DNA of 64,000 nucleotides from Pseudomonas sp. BGr12 (GTDB lineage Bacteria; Pseudomonadota; Gammaproteobacteria; Pseudomonadales; Pseudomonadaceae), in the NCBI RefSeq assembly GCF_030272895.1, contig NZ_JALRNF010000006.1, positions 103,116-167,115 on the forward strand. Reading direction: 5' to 3'. The position numbers and the translations under genes were made by a program. Under the pieces are notes generated by a model. The model saw nothing but the letters and a program-made list of their open reading frames with translations. It did not search any database and was not told the DNA's origin. Shown here in pieces: positions 59,395 to 64,000 of this stretch. Within the stretch, counting starts at the first letter, position 1. Each line of letters starts with the position of its first letter.

Positions 59395-61796
59395 GCCAGC
59401 AGGAGCAGTTCAACATGAATCAGCAGCACCACCATCAGGACAAGGCGACGCTGCTCGAACGCCTGATCTTCAACAACCGCCCGGTGGTGATCCTCATCTG
59501 CCTGCTGGTCAGTGTGTTCCTGTTCTGGCAGGCCACGCAGATCCGTCCTTCGACCAGCTTCGAGAAAATGATCCCGCTCGAGCACCCCTTCATCGAGAAG
59601 ATGCTCGAACACCGCAATGACCTGGCCAACCTCGGCAACACCGTGCGCATCTCGGTGGAAGCCACCGATGGCGACATCTTCAGCAAGGACTACATGGAGA
59701 CCCTGCGTCAGGTCCACGACGAGGTGTTCTACATTCCCGGCGTCGACCGCTCGGGCCTGAAGTCGCTGTGGAGCCCCAGCGTGCGCTGGACCGAGGTGAC
59801 CGAAGAAGGCTTCGCCGGTGGCGAGGTGATCCCCAACACCTACGACGGTTCCGCCGACAGCCTCGACCAGCTGCGCAACAACGTGCTCAAGTCGGGGCAG
59901 GTCGGGCGCCTGGTGGCCAACAACTTCAAGTCGAGCATCATCGACGTGCCGCTGCTGGAGTCCTACCCGGACCCGCAGGACCAGGGCAAGCTGATCAAGC
60001 TCGACTACCAGCAGTTCTCGCACCAGCTGGAAGAGAAGATCCGCGAAAAATTCCAGGCCCAGAACCCCAATGTGAAGGTGCATATCGTCGGTTTCGCCAA
60101 GAAGGTCGGTGACCTGATCGACGGCCTGATCATGGTGGCGATGTTCTTCGGTATCGCCCTGGTGATCACCTGGATCCTGCTCTACTGGTTCACCTGGTGC
60201 ATCCGCAGCACCATCGCCGTGCTGATCACCACCCTGGTGGCGGTGGTCTGGCAACTGGGACTGATGCACGCGGTGGGCTTCGGGCTCGACCCGTACTCGA
60301 TGCTGGTGCCGTTCCTGATTTTCGCCATCGGTATTTCCCACGGCGTGCAGAAGATCAACGGTATCGCCCTGCAATCGAGCGACGCCGACAATGCCCTGAC
60401 CGCGGCACGGCGTACCTTCCGCCAGCTGTTCCTGCCGGGGATGATCGCCATCCTCGCCGATGCCGTGGGCTTCATCACCCTGCTGATCATCGACATCGGT
60501 GTGATCCGTGAACTGGCCATTGGCGCCTCCATCGGTGTGGCGGTGATCGTGTTCACCAACCTGATCCTGCTGCCGGTGGCGATTTCCTATGTCGGCATCA
60601 GCAAGAAGGCCATCGAGCGCAGCAAGAAAGACGCGACCCGCGAACATCCGTTCTGGCGCCTGCTGTCCAACTTCGCCAGCGCCAAGGTGGCACCGGTGTC
60701 CATCGTCCTGGCCTTGCTGGCCTTCGGTGGCGGCCTCTGGTACAGCCAGAACCTGAAGATCGGCGACCTCGACCAGGGCGCGCCGGAGCTGCGTCCGGAC
60801 TCGCGCTACAACCAGGACAACAGCTTCATCATCAACAACTACTCGACCAGTTCCGACGTGCTGGTGGTGATGGTCAAGACCCCGACCGAGGGCTGCTCGA
60901 TCCACTCGACCATGGCGCCGATCGACGAGCTGATGTGGAAGATGGAGAACACCCCGGGCGTGCAGTCGGCGATTTCCCTGGTCACTGTGTCCAAGCAGAT
61001 GATCAAGGGCATGAACGAAGGCAACCTGAAGTGGGAAAGTCTGTCGCGCAACCCGGACGTGCTCAACAGCTCGATTGCCCGAGCCGATGGCCTGTACAAC
61101 GCCGACTGCTCGCTGGCGCCGGTGCTGATCTTCCTCAACGACCACAAGGCCGAGACCCTCGACCGTGCGGTCAAGGCGGTGCAGGAATTCGCCGACACTC
61201 ATAACAAGGAAGGCCTGGAGTTCCTCCTGGCAGCGGGTAACGCCGGTATCGAGGCGGCCACCAACGAAGTGATCAAGTCGGCCGAACTGACCATCCTGAT
61301 CCTGGTGTATATCTGCGTGGCGGTGATGTGCATGATCACCTTCCGCTCCTTTGCCGCGACCCTGTGCATCGTCCTGCCGCTGGTGCTGACCTCGGTGCTG
61401 GGCAACGCCCTGATGGCCTTCATGGGCATCGGCGTCAAGGTGGCGACCCTGCCGGTGGTGGCGCTGGGCGTGGGTATCGGCGTGGATTACGGCATCTACA
61501 TCTACAGCCGCCTGGAAAGCTTCCTGCGTGCCGGCCTGCCGTTGCAGGAGGCCTACTACCAGACGCTCAAGTCTACCGGCAAGGCGGTGCTGTTCACCGG
61601 TCTGTGCCTGGCGATCGGCGTGTGCACCTGGATCTTCTCGGCGATCAAGTTCCAGGCCGACATGGGCCTGATGCTGACCTTCATGCTGCTGTGGAACATG
61701 TTCGGTGCCTTGTGGCTGCTGCCGGCCCTGGCGCGGTTCCTGATCAAGCCGGAGAAAATGGTGGGCAAGGAGGGTGGGTCTATCTTCGCTCACTGA
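59391..61796 (+). CDS. RND/MMPL-type transporter
   Basis: The 801-residue protein has about 12 membrane helices and two large periplasmic loops. The first helix is near residues 25-45, the second block GLIMVAMFFGIALVITWILL onwards, and the C-terminal block ELTILILVYICVAVMCMITF onwards. GVGIGVDYGIYIYSRLESF and AIGISHGVQKINGIA carry the conserved Gly/Asp patterns of MMPL/HpnN-like RND proteins. There is no membrane-fusion partner or outer-membrane channel nearby, so this resembles the lipid/sterol-type RND group rather than a tripartite drug pump. The substrate is unknown. Confidence 0.9.
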   Translation: MSQQEQFNMNQQHHHQDKATLLERLIFNNRPVVILICLLVSVFLFWQATQIRPSTSFEKMIPLEHPFIEKMLEHRNDLANLGNTVRISVEATDGDIFSKDYMETLRQVHDEVFYIPGVDRSGLKSLWSPSVRWTEVTEEGFAGGEVIPNTYDGSADSLDQLRNNVLKSGQVGRLVANNFKSSIIDVPLLESYPDPQDQGKLIKLDYQQFSHQLEEKIREKFQAQNPNVKVHIVGFAKKVGDLIDGLIMVAMFFGIALVITWILLYWFTWCIRSTIAVLITTLVAVVWQLGLMHAVGFGLDPYSMLVPFLIFAIGISHGVQKINGIALQSSDADNALTAARRTFRQLFLPGMIAILADAVGFITLLIIDIGVIRELAIGASIGVAVIVFTNLILLPVAISYVGISKKAIERSKKDATREHPFWRLLSNFASAKVAPVSIVLALLAFGGGLWYSQNLKIGDLDQGAPELRPDSRYNQDNSFIINNYSTSSDVLVVMVKTPTEGCSIHSTMAPIDELMWKMENTPGVQSAISLVTVSKQMIKGMNEGNLKWESLSRNPDVLNSSIARADGLYNADCSLAPVLIFLNDHKAETLDRAVKAVQEFADTHNKEGLEFLLAAGNAGIEAATNEVIKSAELTILILVYICVAVMCMITFRSFAATLCIVLPLVLTSVLGNALMAFMGIGVKVATLPVVALGVGIGVDYGIYIYSRLESFLRAGLPLQEAYYQTLKSTGKAVLFTGLCLAIGVCTWIFSAIKFQADMGLMLTFMLLWNMFGALWLLPALARFLIKPEKMVGKEGGSIFAH

Positions 61797-61813
61797 TCGA
61801 TCAAGTCGTTTGG

Positions 61814-61877
61814 ATCGCGGGGCAAGCCCGCTCCTACAGGTCCGGTGATACCTGTAGGAGCGGGCTTGCCCCGCGAT
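61814..61877. repeat. REP element, family A, copy 5
   Basis: The arms ATCGCGGGGCAAGCCCGCTC + CTACAGGT and their complement enclose a slightly longer loop than the other copies. It lies between the RND gene and the next small gene. Confidence 0.9.
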
Positions 61878-61921
61878 GCTTTCAGGTATCATGTTTGCTT
61901 TACCTTGACGATACCCGCGCA

Positions 61922-62212
61922 ATGACAACCCTTTCCCAAGCCCTGCAGTCCTGCGACATGCTCCTGGTCGACGGCCTGCACGCCTTCGACTTCACCTTCG
62001 ACGAAACCGGCCTGCACATCGAGTCCATGGACGGCCGGACCCTGAAGAAGTGGTCCTTCACTCCCGAGCAGATCGCCGCCGCCCGCGCCGAGGGCGAGGA
62101 CTGGCTGATCGCTGCCGACAGCACCGAGCATCGACTAGTCTGTATGAGTGCCTTTCGCGCCGCGGACGAGGATGACGATGAAACGCCAACTGACGAGCCT
62201 GCTGATCGCTAG
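61922..62212 (+). CDS. Small cytosolic protein, DUF5629-like
   Basis: The 96-residue acidic protein reads MTTLSQALQSCDMLLVDGLH, AFDFTFDETGLHIESMDGRT, LKKWSFTPEQIAAARAEGED and then WLIAADSTEHRLVCMSAFRA. It resembles a Pseudomonas-specific domain that I recall as DUF5629; function unknown. Its last 35 bases overlap the secreted lactonase gene in another frame, an unusually long overlap that suggests coupled translation. The longer open frame upstream is antisense-like and starts inside the RND gene. Confidence 0.72.
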   Translation: MTTLSQALQSCDMLLVDGLHAFDFTFDETGLHIESMDGRTLKKWSFTPEQIAAARAEGEDWLIAADSTEHRLVCMSAFRAADEDDDETPTDEPADR

Positions 62213-63317
62213 TGCCATGAGTGTGTTTGCCTCCGCCCACGGTGCGCAACTGCTGGTGGGCAGCTACACCGATGGCGCCAGCGAAGGGCTTTATCGTTAC
62301 GCGTTCAACAGCGACAGCGGGCAGATCGGGGCCACGCCGTTGCAGGTGCTCAAGAGCGACAACCCGTCCTGGCTGACCCTGTCGGTGGACCAGCGCCAGT
62401 TGTTCGCGGTCAACGAGAACGGTGCGGGCAAGGGCCAGGCCAGCAGCTTCGCCGTCAGCGCCAAGGACGGTACGCTCAAGCCGCTCAACCAGGTCGGCAC
62501 CTCTGGCGACGAGCCGACCCATGCCAGCCTCAGCCACGACCAGCGCTACCTGTTCGTCGCCAACTACGGCGTGCAGCCGGACCCGGGCGGCAGCCTGAGC
62601 GTGTTGCCGGTCGACAAGACCGGCAAGTTGCAGGCATCGGTGCAACAGGACCGGCACAAGGCCAGTGGCGCCAACCCGCAGCGCCAGGCCGGGCCCCATG
62701 TGCATTCGGTGGTGTCATCGCCCGACGGGCACTATGTTTTCGCCAGCGACCTGGGCGCCGACAAGGTGTTCATCTACCGCTACGACGGTGCCAGCCCCAA
62801 GCATCCGCTGAGCCCGGCGCAGCCCCCGTCGATCGACCTGCCACCGGGCAGCGGGCCGCGTCATTTGCTGTTCAGCAGCGATGGCAAGCAGGCCTACCTG
62901 ACCCTGGAAATGAGCGCGCAGGTGGTTGTCTTCGGACACGAGGACGGCAAGTTGACCGAACGCCAGCGCCTGCCGCTGACCGAGCAGAACGATGCAGCGG
63001 CCAAGGCGGCCGGGGCCTTGCACCTGTCGGCCGATGGCCGCTTCCTGTATGTCAGCAACCGGGGGACCGCCAACGAGATCCTGGTGTTCGCCGTGGACGA
63101 TGACAACGGCAAGCTGATGAAGGTGCAGCAGCGCAGTGTCGAGGGGGATCACCCGCGGGAATTCACCCTCGATCCGTCTGGCAAGTTCCTGTTGGTGGCC
63201 AACCAGAAGAGCAACGAAATCGTGGTGATCCGCCGTGATCCGCGTAGCGGCATGCTCGGCGAGACGGTGCAGAAGCTGCCCCAGGCGGCGCCATCGGACC
63301 TGAAGTTCATCGACTGA
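62178..63317 (+). CDS. Secreted lactonase, 7-bladed beta-propeller (YbhE/Pgl-like)
   Basis: The protein of about 379 residues has a signal peptide (MKRQLTSLLIASAMSVFASA, cleavage near AHG). The YbhE-type propeller follows: LLVGSYTDGASEGLYRYAF, GDEPTHASLSHDQRYLFVAN, GPHVHSVVSSPDGHYVFASD, GSGPRHLLFSSDGKQAYLTL and FTLDPSGKFLLVANQKSNEI. The family includes 6-phosphogluconolactonase, which in E. coli is cytosolic. The export signal makes a role in periplasmic sugar-lactone hydrolysis more likely. ATG 62178 is preferred over 62172 because GAGGA lies at good spacing. Confidence 0.85.
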   Translation: MKRQLTSLLIASAMSVFASAHGAQLLVGSYTDGASEGLYRYAFNSDSGQIGATPLQVLKSDNPSWLTLSVDQRQLFAVNENGAGKGQASSFAVSAKDGTLKPLNQVGTSGDEPTHASLSHDQRYLFVANYGVQPDPGGSLSVLPVDKTGKLQASVQQDRHKASGANPQRQAGPHVHSVVSSPDGHYVFASDLGADKVFIYRYDGASPKHPLSPAQPPSIDLPPGSGPRHLLFSSDGKQAYLTLEMSAQVVVFGHEDGKLTERQRLPLTEQNDAAAKAAGALHLSADGRFLYVSNRGTANEILVFAVDDDNGKLMKVQQRSVEGDHPREFTLDPSGKFLLVANQKSNEIVVIRRDPRSGMLGETVQKLPQAAPSDLKFID

Positions 63318-63438
63318 CTATCGATGGCCGTGATAATGGCTACTGCTGCAATGAATTTCTGTGCATCGCCCTGGCGGCGTAAGTTTGGACCACGGCCGGC
63401 AACGGCCACTCCAAACCACAGACTTCGAGGTCAGCGCC

Positions 63439-63618
63439 ATGAACTTCAATCTCTTTCCAGTCATCGCCGCTTCTGCCATTTCTGCTTCGGTTGCCCTGCC
63501 TGCTCACGCTCAGGTTGAAATCAGCGAACGTAAATCCTCCACCCAGAGCTATACCCAGAAATACCTGCAACAGAGTGCCCACTTCCATGCTGCGCTGGAC
63601 CACAAGTCGCAGCACTGA
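63439..63618 (+). CDS. Small exported protein of unknown function
   Basis: The 59-residue protein starts MNFNLFPVIAASAISASVAL with a signal peptide likely cleaved after PAHA, leaving about 34 residues: QVEISERKSSTQSYTQKYLQ and then QSAHFHAALDHKSQH. The mature part is hydrophilic, Ser/Gln/His-rich and without cysteine. GAGGT lies before the ATG. I do not recognise the family with certainty. It lies 121 bases after the lactonase gene. Confidence 0.65.
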   Translation: MNFNLFPVIAASAISASVALPAHAQVEISERKSSTQSYTQKYLQQSAHFHAALDHKSQH

Positions 63619-63705
63619 AAACGCTGAAAATGCTGGTAATAGCACATCGCCATGTGATTGAATTTGACGCTAATTTTTTGACTCTTCTCGATCAGGGGAT
63701 CAAGC

Positions 63706-63768
63706 ATGGTCTGGCGTCTCGTGGCGGTACTGCTGTTTCTCTATTCGTCGCCGATCCTGGCGCTGTGA
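63706..63768 (+). CDS. Tiny hydrophobic 20-residue ORF
   Basis: The ORF MVWRLVAVLLFLYSSPILAL is entirely a single membrane-helix-like segment. AGGGGA at seven bases before the ATG is a strong ribosome site. Such peptides resemble small membrane proteins or toxin-like peptides, but chance cannot be excluded at 20 codons. No antitoxin RNA was recognised. Confidence 0.35.
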   Translation: MVWRLVAVLLFLYSSPILAL

Positions 63769-63780
63769 AATGTACTTGTG

Positions 63781-63803
63781 ATGACTGCATGACTGCATGA
63801 CTG
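63781..63803. repeat. Tandem 8-bp repeat
   Basis: ATGACTGC occurs twice followed by ATGACTG, directly against the left arm of the family B repeat at 63802. Confidence 0.85.
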
Positions 63804-63896
63804 TGGGAGCTGGCGAAGCCTGCGATGAGGTCAGCACTGGCGACTCAGGACTGGCGAGTGCTGCGCACTCGATCGCAGGCTTCGCCAGCTCCCACA
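63802..63896. repeat. Inverted repeat, family B, copy 2
   Basis: The arms (GTGGGAGCTGGCGAAGCCTG + CGAT and its complement, 25 bases each) enclose a 45-base centre that itself contains CAGCACT and AGTGCTG as a second inverted pair. It lies in the gap between the tiny ORF and the convergent gene at the window end. Confidence 0.88.
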
Positions 63897-63943
63897 AAGA
63901 CAGTTGCTCCTACAGATTTCACTGTTGCCACAGGTCCCGCTTG

Positions 63944-64000
63944 TCACCGGGCCATGATCGCCTTGAACAGCGCCGACTCCAGCCAGCCCTGCAGCCAGGC
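63944..64000 (-). CDS. 3' end of an unidentified gene (truncated by window edge)
   Basis: On the minus strand the frame entering at base 64000 reads AWLQGWLESALFKAIMAR and ends in TGA at 63944-63946. The sequence looks like a protein C-terminus with typical codon use and stops just beyond the family B repeat. Eighteen residues are too few to identify it. Confidence 0.45.
   Translation of the reverse strand, partial: AWLQGWLESALFKAIMAR

Overview
This is a GC-rich chromosomal segment of a Pseudomonas, most likely of the P. putida or P. fluorescens lineage. Three things point there: the gene order leuC-leuD-methyltransferase-leuB-asd-asd homologue-fimV-truA-trpF-accD-folC-SPOR-cvpA-purF-metZ, the near-palindromic REP elements built on GCGGGGCAAGCCCGCTCC, and the protein sequences themselves. 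No phage, integrase, transposase or CRISPR array is visible. No completely new system stands out. The most unusual items are single loci listed in the findings.

Layout. 1-1516: 5' part of a minus-strand multi-PAS sensor that runs off the window. 1.6-9 kb: a LysR regulator divergent from leuCD, a methyltransferase and leuB (leucine synthesis), then asd and a catalytically dead-looking Asd homologue. 9-20.8 kb: fimV, truA, trpF, accD-folC-SPOR protein, cvpA-purF, metZ and an SDR. 20.9-21.5 kb: one tRNA-Val and three tRNA-Asp genes behind a good promoter. 21.6-29.6 kb: a chemoreceptor, a DUF2242 lipoprotein, a 28-residue peptide gene, an AraC regulator following a nitrilase-like gene that lacks its nucleophile, and a P-type cation ATPase with an Anr/Fnr-like box.

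29.9-43.7 kb: a complete type II cellulose operon, bcsEFGRQABZC. It is collinear and almost continuously overlapping. BcsA, BcsB and BcsC make and export the glucan, BcsZ trims it, BcsG with BcsF probably adds phosphoethanolamine, and BcsE, BcsR and BcsQ regulate or position the synthase. The PilZ domain of BcsA and the RxGD motif of BcsE both point to c-di-GMP control.

43.8-56.5 kb: a 2,4-dienoyl-CoA reductase-type flavoenzyme, a PLP-dependent deaminase/desulfhydrase, cytochrome b561, an orphan arsB, a DUF1853 gene, and a tight run nadK-phosphoesterase-rhomboid-yeaC-DUF2797-pepN. 56.5-58.2 kb: an N-terminal RHS fragment between two direct repeats of about 70 bp, each containing a REP. 58.3-64 kb: a YCF48 propeller protein coupled to an RND/MMPL transporter, a small cytosolic protein overlapping a secreted YbhE-type lactonase, two very small ORFs, a second family of inverted repeat, and the 3' end of another minus-strand gene.

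Functions were assigned by reading motifs and remembered family sequences, not by database search. Promoters, operators and the smallest ORFs are the least certain calls.
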